From the NCBI GenBank assembly GCA_030638335.1, contig DAOWET010000001.1:1-38324 (forward strand): a DNA stretch of 38,324 bases, in the 5' to 3' direction. A program made the position numbers and the translations under genes. This document shows, one piece after another, positions 15,877 to 24,725 of this stretch. Positions within the stretch are counted from its first letter, which is position 1, and each line of letters opens with the position of its first letter. The DNA comes from Nitrospirota bacterium. GTDB taxonomy: Bacteria > Nitrospirota > Thermodesulfovibrionia > Thermodesulfovibrionales > JdFR-86. The notes beneath the pieces are model-generated. The model was given only the letters and a program-made list of their open reading frames with translations, made no database searches and was not told where the DNA came from.

Positions 15877-18681
15877 ATGGACCCCAAAGACTACAAGGAC
15901 ACCCTTAACCTCCCCTCAACAAGCTTCCCCATGAAGGCAAACCTCCCAAACCGAGAGCCCGAGATGCTGAAGCAATGGGAAGAGGACGGTCTGTATGAAA
16001 AAATGCTCAAGCGCAACGAGGGCAAAGACACATACGTGCTGCACGACGGCCCTCCCTATGCCAACGGGAACATCCATATCGGCCACGCGCTGAACAAGAT
16101 ACTCAAGGACATCATAGTCAAATACAAATCCATGACAGGCCACTATACGCCCTATGTGCCGGGATGGGACTGCCACGGCCTGCCCATCGAGCACCAGGTG
16201 GACAAGAAGCTGGGCAAGAAAAAACGCGAGATAAGCATAGCCGACAAGCGTCTCCTGTGCAGGCAGTACGCGGATAAGTTCGTGGACGTGCAGCGCGAGG
16301 AGTTCAAGCGCCTCGGTGTGCTTGGAGACTGGGACAACCCGTACATAACCATGAGCTTTGATTACGAGGGCGCGATTGTAAAGGAATTCCTCGAGTTCTA
16401 CAAAAAGGGCTACGCATACCTGGGCAAGAAACCCGTGCACTGGTGCCCCTCATGCGTTACCGCGCTTGCGGAGGCAGAGGTGGAGCACGCGGATAAAACT
16501 TCGCCCTCGGTGTTCGTTAAGTTCAAGCTAGAAGCAAAAGAATCTTCTAATAAACTAAATCTGCCTGCTGGCAAAGAAGCTTTTATTGTTATCTGGACCA
16601 CTACTCCATGGACGCTTCCGGCAAACCTTGCGCTAGCCGTAGGAAACAACATTGAATATGCAGCAGTCCTTAACGAAAAGAAGGACGAATTCATAATCGT
16701 GGCAAAAGACCTTGTCTCAAAGCTCCATGAAAAGGGAGTCCTGCCAACGGATAATATATACAGGACTTTCCCTGGCTCAGACCTTGTAGAAATGGAAGCA
16801 TCACATCCTTTCATAGACAGGAAATCAAAGATAATTGACGCATATTTTGTCTCAACCGAAGAGGGTTCGGGAATTGTCCACATAGCTCCCGGCCACGGTC
16901 AGGACGACTACCAGGCCGGCCTCGCCCACGGACTTGAGATACTTGCCCCGGTAAACGATTACGGCAAGTTCGAGGGAAGCGGAGTGGAGGAGATAGAGAA
17001 CCAGTTCGTCTTCAAGGCCAACGATACCATCATAGAAATACTTAAAACAAAAAACGCCCTGCTTTTGAGCGAGGACTACCCGCACTCCTACCCCCACTGC
17101 TGGCGATGCAAGAAGCCGGTCATCTTCCGGGCCACGGAGCAGTGGTTCATCTCCATGGAGCATGAGGGCCTGAGGGAAAAGAGCCTCAAGGAAGTGGAAA
17201 AGACCCGCTGGATACCCGAGTGGGGACAGGACCGCATCCACGGCATGATCGAGGGCCGGCCGGACTGGTGCATATCCCGCCAGCGCTCATGGGGCGTGCC
17301 CATAGCGGTGCTCAAATGCACGTCCTGCAAAGAGCTTGTAAGGGATGACCGGGTAAACGAGATAATTGTCAAGGAGTTCACAGAGCATGGCGCGGACGTA
17401 TGGTATACAAAAGGCGCTGGCGCCTTTATGCCCGAGGGGTTCAAGTGCAAATGCGGCTCAGGGGAGTTCGAGAAAGAGACGGACATACTTGACGTATGGT
17501 TCGATTCGGGCGTGAGCTATGCGGCCACGTTAATACCTGAGCGCGGTTTTCCCAAGCGCGACCCAAGTGAGCCCCCCGCGGACATGTACCTTGAGGGCTC
17601 AGACCAGCACAGGGGATGGTTCCAGAGTTCCTTGCTCGCATCCGTTGGCACACGTGGACACGCCCCATACAAGACCGTGCTCACCCACGGCTATACCGTG
17701 GACGGCAAGGGCAAGAAAATGTCCAAGAGCCAGGGCAACGTGGTGGCCCCACAGGACGTGATCAAGATGACCGGGGCTGACATACTGCGCCTCTGGGTCT
17801 CTGCCGAGGACTATCGCGGGGACGTGCGGATCTCAAACGAGATACTGGCCCGCCTTACAGAGGCATATAGAAAGATAAGAAACACGTCGAAATACCTGCT
17901 CGGGAACCTCCACGATTTTGACGGCGGCGATTATTCATCTGACCTGCTGGAGATAGACCGATGGGCAATGAGCAGTCTACAGCATCTTATAAAGAACGTG
18001 AACTCGGCTTACGAGAACTACACCTTCCACGAGGTCTACCACCGTCTGCACCACTTCTGCATAGTGGACATGAGCAACCTCTACCTCGACATTCTAAAGG
18101 ACAGGCTCTATACCTTCAAGGCTGACTCAAAGGAGCGCCGCGCGGCGCAATGGGTGCTGAACGAGATACTCATGAGCATGACCCGCCTCATGGCCCCGGT
18201 GCTCTCCTTCACCGCTGAGGAGATATGGCAACACATTGAGAACACACCATCGGAAAGCGTGTTACTGACCGACATGCCCGCGCCCCGCGACGAGTTCATT
18301 GACGACGAGCTTGAGGCCCGGTGGGTGAGTATTCAGTCCGTGCGTGATGAGGCGAACAAGGCCCTTGAGCTAAAGCGCGCTGAGAAGTTCATCGGAAACT
18401 CCCTTGAGGCCAAGGTAACGATACATACCAGCGACAGCGGGCTGCGCGAACTCCTTGAAGCCCATGCCGCGGACCTCCCCACCATCTTCATCGTCTCGCA
18501 GGCCGGTGTCACCTCGGAGGGAGAGGGTACTTACAGGAGCGAAGAGATTGCCGGGCTCTCCATCTCCGTGGAAAAGGCCGACGGCGAGAAATGCGCCCGG
18601 TGCTGGAACCGCAGCCTGAGCGTAGGCACAATCACCGGGGCGCCGGATATCTGCGAGCGCTGTAACAAGGCTGTTGCATGA
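15877..18681 (+). CDS. ileS: Isoleucyl-tRNA synthetase
   Basis: The 934-aa class I synthetase charges tRNA-Ile and proofreads valine. HIGH is at 67-70 (YANGNIHIGHALNK) and KMSKS at 614-618. The editing domain (CP1) carries TTPWTLPANLAL and GSGIVHIAPGHGQDDY. The C-terminal zinc finger has C906, C909, C926 and C929. This is the standard bacterial type (IleS1-like, with WCISRQRSWG and C-terminal zinc site), not the eukaryote-like mupirocin-resistant type. The stretch coding for residues of about 218-332 is visibly A+T-richer than the flanks: 131 G/C in 300 bases (16561-16860) against 37/60 and 39/60 just outside, suggesting a recombined segment. It overlaps lspA by 4 bp (ATGA). Confidence 0.97.
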   Translation: MDPKDYKDTLNLPSTSFPMKANLPNREPEMLKQWEEDGLYEKMLKRNEGKDTYVLHDGPPYANGNIHIGHALNKILKDIIVKYKSMTGHYTPYVPGWDCHGLPIEHQVDKKLGKKKREISIADKRLLCRQYADKFVDVQREEFKRLGVLGDWDNPYITMSFDYEGAIVKEFLEFYKKGYAYLGKKPVHWCPSCVTALAEAEVEHADKTSPSVFVKFKLEAKESSNKLNLPAGKEAFIVIWTTTPWTLPANLALAVGNNIEYAAVLNEKKDEFIIVAKDLVSKLHEKGVLPTDNIYRTFPGSDLVEMEASHPFIDRKSKIIDAYFVSTEEGSGIVHIAPGHGQDDYQAGLAHGLEILAPVNDYGKFEGSGVEEIENQFVFKANDTIIEILKTKNALLLSEDYPHSYPHCWRCKKPVIFRATEQWFISMEHEGLREKSLKEVEKTRWIPEWGQDRIHGMIEGRPDWCISRQRSWGVPIAVLKCTSCKELVRDDRVNEIIVKEFTEHGADVWYTKGAGAFMPEGFKCKCGSGEFEKETDILDVWFDSGVSYAATLIPERGFPKRDPSEPPADMYLEGSDQHRGWFQSSLLASVGTRGHAPYKTVLTHGYTVDGKGKKMSKSQGNVVAPQDVIKMTGADILRLWVSAEDYRGDVRISNEILARLTEAYRKIRNTSKYLLGNLHDFDGGDYSSDLLEIDRWAMSSLQHLIKNVNSAYENYTFHEVYHRLHHFCIVDMSNLYLDILKDRLYTFKADSKERRAAQWVLNEILMSMTRLMAPVLSFTAEEIWQHIENTPSESVLLTDMPAPRDEFIDDELEARWVSIQSVRDEANKALELKRAEKFIGNSLEAKVTIHTSDSGLRELLEAHAADLPTIFIVSQAGVTSEGEGTYRSEEIAGLSISVEKADGEKCARCWNRSLSVGTITGAPDICERCNKAVA
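16536..16553 (+). repeat. 18-bp sequence shared exactly with position 5189
   Basis: This plus-strand 18-mer in the ileS editing domain is identical to bases 5189-5206 in the argS downstream gap. It lies at the left edge of the A+T-rich patch of ileS. Confidence 0.5.
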
Positions 18682-19178
18682 GGGGAAAGGCCCTACTCGT
18701 TGCTGCCACGGTTATAGTAGTGACAGCGCTTGACCTTGTGACCAAACACCTGGCCGCAACTCGCATAAGCCATTATGAGCCCATCGAGGTCCTGCCGTTT
18801 TTCAACCTCGTGAACGTGCAGAACAGGGGCGCGGCCTTTGGGATGTTCTCGGCCCTTGGAAGCTGGTTCTTCATCGCCATAAGCCTCGCAGCCATAGCCT
18901 TCATCATATACCTGCTGGTCAAGACGGACGAGAGCCCCTTGGCACTGGCCCTCATAATATCCGGGGCGCTTGGCAACCTTGCCGACCGCCTGTTATTTGG
19001 CTATGTAAGGGATTTTCTAGACATACATGTGGGAGAGCACCACTGGCCCGCCTTCAACCTGGCCGACTCCGCCCTTACCGTTGGGCTTGCGCTTATTATC
19101 ATCCTTCCACTGATCCACGGCTTCAGGGACAAAAAAGAGGCCGGGCCTTCAGAGCCTTCAAAACCGGGCACGCAATAA
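18678..19178 (+). CDS. lspA: Prolipoprotein signal peptidase (signal peptidase II)
   Basis: This inner-membrane aspartyl protease removes signal peptides from diacylglyceryl-modified prolipoproteins. It is 166 aa with four predicted membrane spans. The catalytic aspartates are D103 in GNLADR and D130 in FNLADSA, and the conserved NVQNRGAAFGMF block is at 46-57. It starts inside the ileS stop (ATGA overlap), the common ileS-lspA pairing. A terminator with an ACG-loop hairpin follows at 19195. Confidence 0.95.
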   Translation: MRGKALLVAATVIVVTALDLVTKHLAATRISHYEPIEVLPFFNLVNVQNRGAAFGMFSALGSWFFIAISLAAIAFIIYLLVKTDESPLALALIISGALGNLADRLLFGYVRDFLDIHVGEHHWPAFNLADSALTVGLALIIILPLIHGFRDKKEAGPSEPSKPGTQ

Positions 19179-19194
19179 AAAACTCCCTGCCGCA

Positions 19195-19212
19195 GGGCCA
19201 CGGGCCCATTTT
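19195..19212 (+). terminator. Terminator of the ileS-lspA unit
   Basis: The stem GGGCC / GGCCC with loop ACG is followed by ATTTT. The hairpin is the same 13 bases as the terminator at 5282. Confidence 0.65.
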
Positions 19213-19324
19213 AACCGGAGGCTTCCGCCCCGACCGTATTCAGGATATGCAACGTAGGACCTGATCTTGTATTGAAGGTGTTTATTTAGGAGGATGCAGA
19301 TCGGGTCGACTCGACCTATTACGG

Positions 19325-19340
19325 GGTGCCCGTTGGCACC
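19325..19340. other. GGTGCC-CGTT-GGCACC hairpin in the lspA-ilvN gap
   Basis: A perfect 6-bp stem with a 4-base loop, closely similar to the terminator at 5121, but with no good T-run on either side. It sits 20 bp from the 78-bp repeat. Another small hairpin, GGTCG-ACT-CGACC, lies just upstream near 19304-19317. Confidence 0.4.
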
Positions 19341-19360
19341 TGATTTGCTGTAGCTGGTAG

Positions 19361-19438
19361 GAAGAAAGCATGAAGGCGTATAAACATACGTCGAATGCTT
19401 TATTCCGCCGCAGATGCAGTAAACTCAGGAAGCGTGAG
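19361..19438 (-). repeat. 78-bp structured 3'-end repeat, copy 2 (terminator-like)
   Basis: It starts immediately after the TAG of ilvN and has the same length and position as the copy after the zinc-ribbon gene (5366-5443). The outer stem AAAGCAT (19365-19371) with ATGCTTT (19395-19401) is fully paired, and the minus-strand tail is CTTTCTTCC. The loop differs from copy 1 but keeps inner pairing. Confidence 0.7.
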
Positions 19439-19924
19439 CTACTTTTTTGTGCCGACTCTGGTAATCGCAACCTTACCCGTGCGCACAAGCTCCTTGATGC
19501 CCATGGGCTTCATCATATTAACAAAGGCAGTCAACTTGTCCTCGGTGCCCGTGATCTCGATGGTCAGGGTCTTCTCAGAGGAGTCCACCACCTTGCCCCG
19601 GAAGATATTCGCGATCTCGATGGCCTCAAGCTTCCTGTTGGCCTGAGGGGCGATCTTCAGCAGTATCATCTCGCGCTCCACGTGGTCCAACTCGAGCATG
19701 TCCGTGACCTTTATCACGTCGATGAGCTTGTTGAGCTGCTTGGTGATCTGCTCGATGATCTGGTCGTCACCGCTTGTGACAATGGTCATCTGGGAGATCT
19801 TCGAGTCCAGGGTCTCGCCAACCGAGATGCTCTCGATATTGTAGCCTCGACCGCTGAAAAGCCCGGCAACACGGGACAGCACCCCGAATTTGTTCTCAAC
19901 CAGAAGGGATATCGTATGTCTCAT
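19439..19924 (-). CDS. ilvN: Acetolactate synthase small (regulatory) subunit
   Basis: The 161-aa product binds the IlvB catalytic subunit and confers valine feedback control. The N-terminal ACT domain is clear (HTISLLVENKFGVLSRVAGLFSGRGYNIES, residues 3-32 in part), followed by the second ferredoxin-like domain with VDSSEKTLTIEITGTEDKL (about 112-130). The length is standard for the longer IlvN/IlvH form. Its ATG is one base after the ilvB stop, so the two are translationally coupled. No leader peptide or attenuator is visible upstream of ilvB. Confidence 0.95.
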   Translation of the reverse strand: MRHTISLLVENKFGVLSRVAGLFSGRGYNIESISVGETLDSKISQMTIVTSGDDQIIEQITKQLNKLIDVIKVTDMLELDHVEREMILLKIAPQANRKLEAIEIANIFRGKVVDSSEKTLTIEITGTEDKLTAFVNMMKPMGIKELVRTGKVAITRVGTKK

Positions 19925-19925
19925 A

Positions 19926-21665
19926 TTACTTCACCGCCCTGAGTTTTTTCTTTTTCGCACTTTTCTCTATCGACTCGTCGAAAAGCATATGGTCTATGGA
20001 AGCTCCTGCAGGCACCATGGGGTAGACCTTTTCGTGCCAGTCCACCTCAAAGTCCATGAACACGGTTTTATTGATCTTGAATGCCTCCTTGAGCACGGGC
20101 ACCACCTCAGAGGGCTTGGTGGCCCTCAGGCCCACGGCGCCGTATGCCTCCGCCACCTTCACGAAGTCCGGGGTCACGTCCAGGCCCGTATGGGAGTAGC
20201 GCTCGTCAAAGAACAGCTCCTGCCACTGGCGCACCATACCCAGGAACCGGTTGTTGAGTATTGCCACCTTCACGGGAAGCTTGTTTATCACTGCGGTGGC
20301 AAGCTCCTGTATGTTCATCTGTATGGAGCCGTCTCCGGCGATGTCTATGACAAGTTTGTCAGGTGCCGCAAACTGCGCCCCGATGGCCGCGGGAAAACCG
20401 TAGCCCATGGTGCCCAGGCCGCCCGAGGTCAGCCATTGGCGCGGTTTCTCGAACTTGTAAAATTGCGCTGCCCACATCTGGTTCTGGCCCACCTCCGTGG
20501 TGATGATGGCGTCGCCCTTTGTCAGCTCGTGGATCTTCTCCACCACGAACTGGGGTTTGATAACGTCATCGCTTTCCGCGTAACTCATCGGGTGCTCAGC
20601 CTTCCATGCGTCTACCTGCTTGAGCCACTTTTTCCTCACCGGGGCCCACTGCTTCTGGTCGTTGTCCTTAAGCAACTTGTTAAGGACCGTAAGCACGCGC
20701 TTTACGTCACCGACTATGGGCACGTCCACCGGGATGTTCTTCCTTATGGATGTGGGATCTATGTCGATGTGGATGATCTTTGCATTGGGCGCAAAGGTCT
20801 CTATGGTTCCCGTGACACGGTCATCAAAGCGCATGCCCACGGCAACAAGCAGGTCGGCGTTCTGTATGGCCATGTTTGCATAGTAGGTGCCATGCATGCC
20901 CGGCATGCCCAGAGAGAGCTTGTGGGAGCCCGGGAAACATCCAAGGCCCATGAGCGTCATGGTCACCGGGGTATCCGTGAGCTTGGCAAGGGCCGTAAGC
21001 TCCTTGGACGCACCGGAGAGGATCACTCCTCCGCCTGCAACGATCACCGGCTTCGTGGCCTTTGAGATAAGGTCCGCGGCCTTTTTGATCATGAACTTGT
21101 TGCCCTCGTATTTTGGACGGTAGCTCCTGATGTCCACTTTTTCGGGCCAGATGAACTCGGTCTTGGCCACGGTCACGTCCTTTGGCAGGTCCACCAGCAC
21201 CGGGCCGGGCCTGCCGCTTGTGGCAATATGGAAGGCATCGCGTACGATCTCCGCCAGGTCTTCTATATTGTTTGCAAGGAAGTTGTACTTGCAGCATGGG
21301 CGGGTTATGCCCACGATGTCAGCCTCCTGGAAGGCGTCGTTTCCAATGAGCATGGTGGGGACCTGGCCGGTAAACACTACCATGGGGATCGAGTCCATCG
21401 ATGCCGTGGCAATGCCTGTGACAGTGTTGGTTGCACCCGGCCCTGAGGTGACCAGCGCCACCCCTGCCTTGCCGCTTACCCTGGCGTAGCCGTCTGCGGC
21501 ATGCACAGCGCCCTGCTCGTGCCTGGTAAGAATGAGCTGCAGTTTCTTGTCATCATACAGGAGGTCGAAAATATTAAGTACAACGCCTCCGGGGTATCCG
21601 AAAATATGCTTTACCTTCTCGCGTTTCAGGGATTCGAGAAAGATCTCTGCTCCGGTCATTTTCAT
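19926..21665 (-). CDS. ilvB: Acetolactate synthase large (catalytic) subunit
   Basis: This ThDP- and FAD-dependent enzyme makes acetolactate or acetohydroxybutyrate, the first common step of branched-chain amino-acid synthesis. From the ATG at 21665 it is 579 aa, a usual size. The catalytic glutamate is E50 in [16 protein letters not shown] and the ThDP/Mg motif begins at GDGS (444-447) and ends in NN. A longer in-frame ATG at 21776 is rejected: the extra residues look non-native, and the 21665 ATG has a GAGGAG ribosome site. A TAGAAT -10 candidate lies at 21721-21716 on the minus strand, with no clear -35. Confidence 0.96.
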   Translation of the reverse strand: MKMTGAEIFLESLKREKVKHIFGYPGGVVLNIFDLLYDDKKLQLILTRHEQGAVHAADGYARVSGKAGVALVTSGPGATNTVTGIATASMDSIPMVVFTGQVPTMLIGNDAFQEADIVGITRPCCKYNFLANNIEDLAEIVRDAFHIATSGRPGPVLVDLPKDVTVAKTEFIWPEKVDIRSYRPKYEGNKFMIKKAADLISKATKPVIVAGGGVILSGASKELTALAKLTDTPVTMTLMGLGCFPGSHKLSLGMPGMHGTYYANMAIQNADLLVAVGMRFDDRVTGTIETFAPNAKIIHIDIDPTSIRKNIPVDVPIVGDVKRVLTVLNKLLKDNDQKQWAPVRKKWLKQVDAWKAEHPMSYAESDDVIKPQFVVEKIHELTKGDAIITTEVGQNQMWAAQFYKFEKPRQWLTSGGLGTMGYGFPAAIGAQFAAPDKLVIDIAGDGSIQMNIQELATAVINKLPVKVAILNNRFLGMVRQWQELFFDERYSHTGLDVTPDFVKVAEAYGAVGLRATKPSEVVPVLKEAFKINKTVFMDFEVDWHEKVYPMVPAGASIDHMLFDESIEKSAKKKKLRAVK

Positions 21666-21768
21666 AGTTGAATCTCTCCTCTGTCCATCGTAGTGCCGGT
21701 TAATCTGTAAAAAATATTCTACCACAAAAGGGGTGGGCCTTCGCCATTCGTGCGCCAATACTGTCCAT

Positions 21769-21790
21769 AGATGCACTACAGATGCACTAC
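21769..21790. repeat. Tandem duplication of an 11-bp unit
   Basis: AGATGCACTAC occurs twice back to back (21769-21779 and 21780-21790) in the gap between ilvB and ftsZ. It is probably a slippage product; no function is indicated. Confidence 0.6.
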
Positions 21791-21824
21791 ACCGGGCCAG
21801 TATGCGCCTTTTGGAAAGGGAGGG

Positions 21825-21915
21825 AGGGGCCTCCCTGGGGGAGGAGGCCCCTTTAGAGAAATGAGTGAAACGTTGACGGCCCGCCCGCCTTTATATAGGG
21901 TCGGCAGGCGGGCCG
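21825..21915. other. Two GC-rich hairpins after ftsZ
   Basis: The first hairpin pairs GGGGCCTCC (21826-21834) with GGAGGCCCC (21843-21851). The second pairs 13-base arms at 21877-21889 and 21903-21915 with one mismatch. Both lie within 100 bp of the ftsZ stop. Neither has a good T-run on the minus strand, so they are possible but unproven terminators for the dcw transcript. Confidence 0.45.
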
Positions 21916-21923
21916 GGACAGAC

Positions 21924-23429
21924 TTATGTGTCGCGCCTCGTACCCACAGGCTTCCTGAGGAAGGTGGGTATGTCCAGCGGGTCTTCCTCGTTCAGAAGGC
22001 TCCCCGAAGACAGAGAAGACAGTGATTTCGAGAGTATGCGCTCCGAGCCCCGGTAGCCAATGTTGCGCTTGCGCTTGGGACGGCCTGTCGAGCCGACAGT
22101 GGCCGGAGCCTCATTCTTCCGGGACTCCTTGGCCTCAATGCCGGCAAATGCCGGAAGCTCGGGCTCAAGCGCGGGCTGCTCCATCACAGAAGCGGCTTCC
22201 GGCACAGGAGCGGCTTCCGGAGCCTTTTCAGTGGCTGCGGTCCTCTCAGCGGTGGCCACGGTCTCATGCGCCATGACCTCCTCAAGCACCTCTGCGTCAT
22301 GCATCTCCATCACAGGCTCTTCCTCGCTGCAAAGCTCCTCAAGCACCCCCTCGCCAGCTTCGCGCACAACGATGCTCTCCCTGTCATGGGTGGGCTCCGG
22401 TCTCACTGGAAGCGCCTTCACAGATGCGGCCTTGGCAGCTTCCATTACGTCCCCGGTGGCAATTTTAGAGTCCTCGAACTGCGTGGCTATCACCGTTACC
22501 CTTATCTCCTCCTTGAGGTCGGGGTCAATGACCGCTCCAAGCATTATGTTCGCGCCGTCCTTTGAGGACTCGTACACCGGGGCAGTTGCTTCCTGCACGT
22601 CGTTCAGAGACAGCGAAAGGCCGCCGGTGATGTTTATAAGCACTCCCTCCGCTCCCTCGATGGAGTTGTTCTCCAGAAGCGGGTTCGATATGGCCTTCTT
22701 GGCAGCGTCGTAAGCTCCGCCTTCTCCCTTGCCGCTTCCCATGCCTATTACCGCGCGCCCCGCGTTCTGGACCACTGTCTTTACATCGGCGAAGTCCAGG
22801 TTTATGAGGCCCGGGATCAGCACCAGGTCGGATATGCCCTGCACCGCATGGCGCAGCACGTCGTTTGCGATGGCAAAGGACTCTAATAAAGGCGTGCCCT
22901 TCTCAACGACCATGGATATCCTGTCGTTGGGGATAACTATCATCGTGTCAACCATGTCCTGCAACTCAAGAATGCCTGCTGTTGCGTTGCGCTTTCTCAC
23001 CCCGCCCTCGTAGAAAAAGGGCTTCGTGACCACGGCCACCGTGATAGCGCCAAGGCTGTGGGCCACCTCAGCCACCACCGGGGCCGCGCCCGTGCCGGTG
23101 CCTCCGCCCATGCCCGCCGTGATGAAGACCATGTCCGCGCCATCAAGGGCGCCCGCGATAATGTCCCTGTCCTCAATTGCGCTCTCGCGCCCCACCTCGG
23201 GCTTGGAGCCAGCGCCAAGCCCCCTTGTGATGCTGTGGCCGATCTGAAGTTTCTCGCTTGCCATGGACGTGTCAAGCACCTGCGCGTCCGTGTTGATGGC
23301 AATGAAATCCACGCTGCGGATGTTCGAGGCGATCATGTTGTTCACCACGTTTCCGCCAGCTCCACCGACCCCTACTACCTTGATGCTTGCGTGCTGTTTC
23401 CCCCCTTGTGCTTCTTCAAGTTCAAACAT
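21924..23429 (-). CDS. ftsZ: Cell division protein FtsZ
   Basis: FtsZ is the tubulin-like GTPase that forms the division ring at mid-cell. The GTP-binding motif GGGTGTG is at 108-114 and the T7 loop NLDFADVKTV at 210-219. The C-terminal conserved peptide DIPTFLRKP (486-494) would bind FtsA. The 501-aa length is well above the usual 350-400 because of a roughly 160-residue Ala/Glu/Pro-rich linker (about 325-480) that ends in a basic patch (PKRKRNIGYRGSER, 451-464). A GGAGGG ribosome site precedes the ATG. It follows ftsA by 45 bp and ends the dcw cluster. Confidence 0.97.
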   Translation of the reverse strand: MFELEEAQGGKQHASIKVVGVGGAGGNVVNNMIASNIRSVDFIAINTDAQVLDTSMASEKLQIGHSITRGLGAGSKPEVGRESAIEDRDIIAGALDGADMVFITAGMGGGTGTGAAPVVAEVAHSLGAITVAVVTKPFFYEGGVRKRNATAGILELQDMVDTMIVIPNDRISMVVEKGTPLLESFAIANDVLRHAVQGISDLVLIPGLINLDFADVKTVVQNAGRAVIGMGSGKGEGGAYDAAKKAISNPLLENNSIEGAEGVLINITGGLSLSLNDVQEATAPVYESSKDGANIMLGAVIDPDLKEEIRVTVIATQFEDSKIATGDVMEAAKAASVKALPVRPEPTHDRESIVVREAGEGVLEELCSEEEPVMEMHDAEVLEEVMAHETVATAERTAATEKAPEAAPVPEAASVMEQPALEPELPAFAGIEAKESRKNEAPATVGSTGRPKRKRNIGYRGSERILSKSLSSLSSGSLLNEEDPLDIPTFLRKPVGTRRDT

Positions 23430-23474
23430 GTTCCCTCCTGACGTTTCGGTTTTCCCGATCTATTGAATTCCTGG

Positions 23475-24725
23475 TCAATTCCTCGATATTCCGTATTCGC
23501 TCCGCGACCTCCTGAAACCAAGGCTCACAGGTTGTGTCAACACCCTCTTAATACCCCTGAGCCTGTTTCTCATGCTCTCCATGAGGTCGTCGTATTCGCT
23601 CCATTCCTCCTGCACACCGTGGAGTACAAGCCCCACTGCCGTGGAATACATGGGGTCCGTGGGGACGTCCACGCCTGTCATGTTCTCCGGCACTCCTATG
23701 CGTACGGGTATGCCCAGCTTGGCCTCGGCAACCCTGTCCATTCCTTTAAGCAACGCGGCACCGCCAGTGAGCACCACGCATGAGGTCTCGGCAGAGACGA
23801 GCGCATCCACCACCTCTTCCCTGAGCAGATCGAATATCTCCTCACAGCGAGGCAGTATGATCTCACCGAGGTTTGCGCGCCGCATCTTCACCGCCCTGCC
23901 GTCCATGGCGGTCACGTCCATCTGAGAGGGTCCATCGAAGCTGTCTATGGCATAGCCGTATGCCTTCTTCACCCTCTCGGCCTCATGCTGCGAGACCTTC
24001 AGCCCTATTGCAATGTCATTTGTAAAGTGGTTCCCGCCCACCGGGATACTTGCGGCATGACATAGCCCGCCCTGGCGGAATACCGTAACGTCAGTGCTTC
24101 CCCCGCCGATGTCCACCACAGCGACACCGTTTTCCCGCTCATAGTGCCTGAGGACCGCCTTTGCAGAGGCTATGCCCTCAAAGACCACGTCCTTTACGTA
24201 GAGCCCGGCGCGAGTACAGCACTTTGTAACGTTCTCAACACAGGAATGCGCCGCTGTAATGAGCATCACGTTGGCCTCAAGGCGCACGCCCGCCATACCC
24301 ACGGGCCGGACTATGCCGTCCTGGCCGTCCAGGACATAGTCCGTGGGCATAACGTGCAGCACCTCCCGGTCCAGAGGCACAAGTACCGTGCCGGCAGAGT
24401 CGATCACATCGTCCACGTCCTGCTCAGTGACCTCGCGGCCCCTTATCCCGGTGGTGCCATAGCTTTTCATGCACCCCATGTGAGAGCCGCTGACCCCGAC
24501 ATAGACGTGTCTGATATTCACTCCAGAGGACTCCTCCGCCCTTTTAAGAGCCTCGCGTATGGAGCCGGTCACGGCCTCCATGTCCACGACCACACCTTTC
24601 CTCATGCCCGCCGACGGCGCAATACCAATGCCCGTCACCTCCGCAGCCCCGCCCATCTGGCGTGCCACCACCACGCATACCTTTGTGGTGCCAAGGTCAA
24701 GGCCGACTATGTGCCTGCGGCTCAC
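23475..24725 (-). CDS. ftsA: Cell division protein FtsA
   Basis: FtsA is the actin-like ATPase that links FtsZ to the membrane. The 416-aa product opens with the phosphate-1 motif GLDLGTTKVCVVVA (8-21) and has the phosphate-2 block VVDIGGGSTDVTVF and the adenosine block VLTGGAALLKG. The SHS2-type 1C domain lies between. The C-terminus is basic with mixed hydrophobics (RGIKRVLTQPVSLGFRRS), fitting a membrane-targeting helix. The start is GTG, overlapping the ftsQ stop by 4 bp (GTGA). Confidence 0.96.
   Translation of the reverse strand: MSRRHIVGLDLGTTKVCVVVARQMGGAAEVTGIGIAPSAGMRKGVVVDMEAVTGSIREALKRAEESSGVNIRHVYVGVSGSHMGCMKSYGTTGIRGREVTEQDVDDVIDSAGTVLVPLDREVLHVMPTDYVLDGQDGIVRPVGMAGVRLEANVMLITAAHSCVENVTKCCTRAGLYVKDVVFEGIASAKAVLRHYERENGVAVVDIGGGSTDVTVFRQGGLCHAASIPVGGNHFTNDIAIGLKVSQHEAERVKKAYGYAIDSFDGPSQMDVTAMDGRAVKMRRANLGEIILPRCEEIFDLLREEVVDALVSAETSCVVLTGGAALLKGMDRVAEAKLGIPVRIGVPENMTGVDVPTDPMYSTAVGLVLHGVQEEWSEYDDLMESMRNRLRGIKRVLTQPVSLGFRRSRSEYGISRN

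Noticed and set aside
19890-21065. Long open frame antisense to ilvB (391 aa), rich in His, Leu, Val and Arg
   Set aside because: It lies opposite clear ilvB coding sequence and its composition is typical of antisense of a G+C-biased gene. No ribosome site or family resemblance.
21666-21776. N-terminal extension of ilvB from an upstream ATG
   Set aside because: The extra 37 residues are not IlvB-like, part comes from an 11-bp tandem duplication, and the ATG at 21665 has a proper ribosome site.
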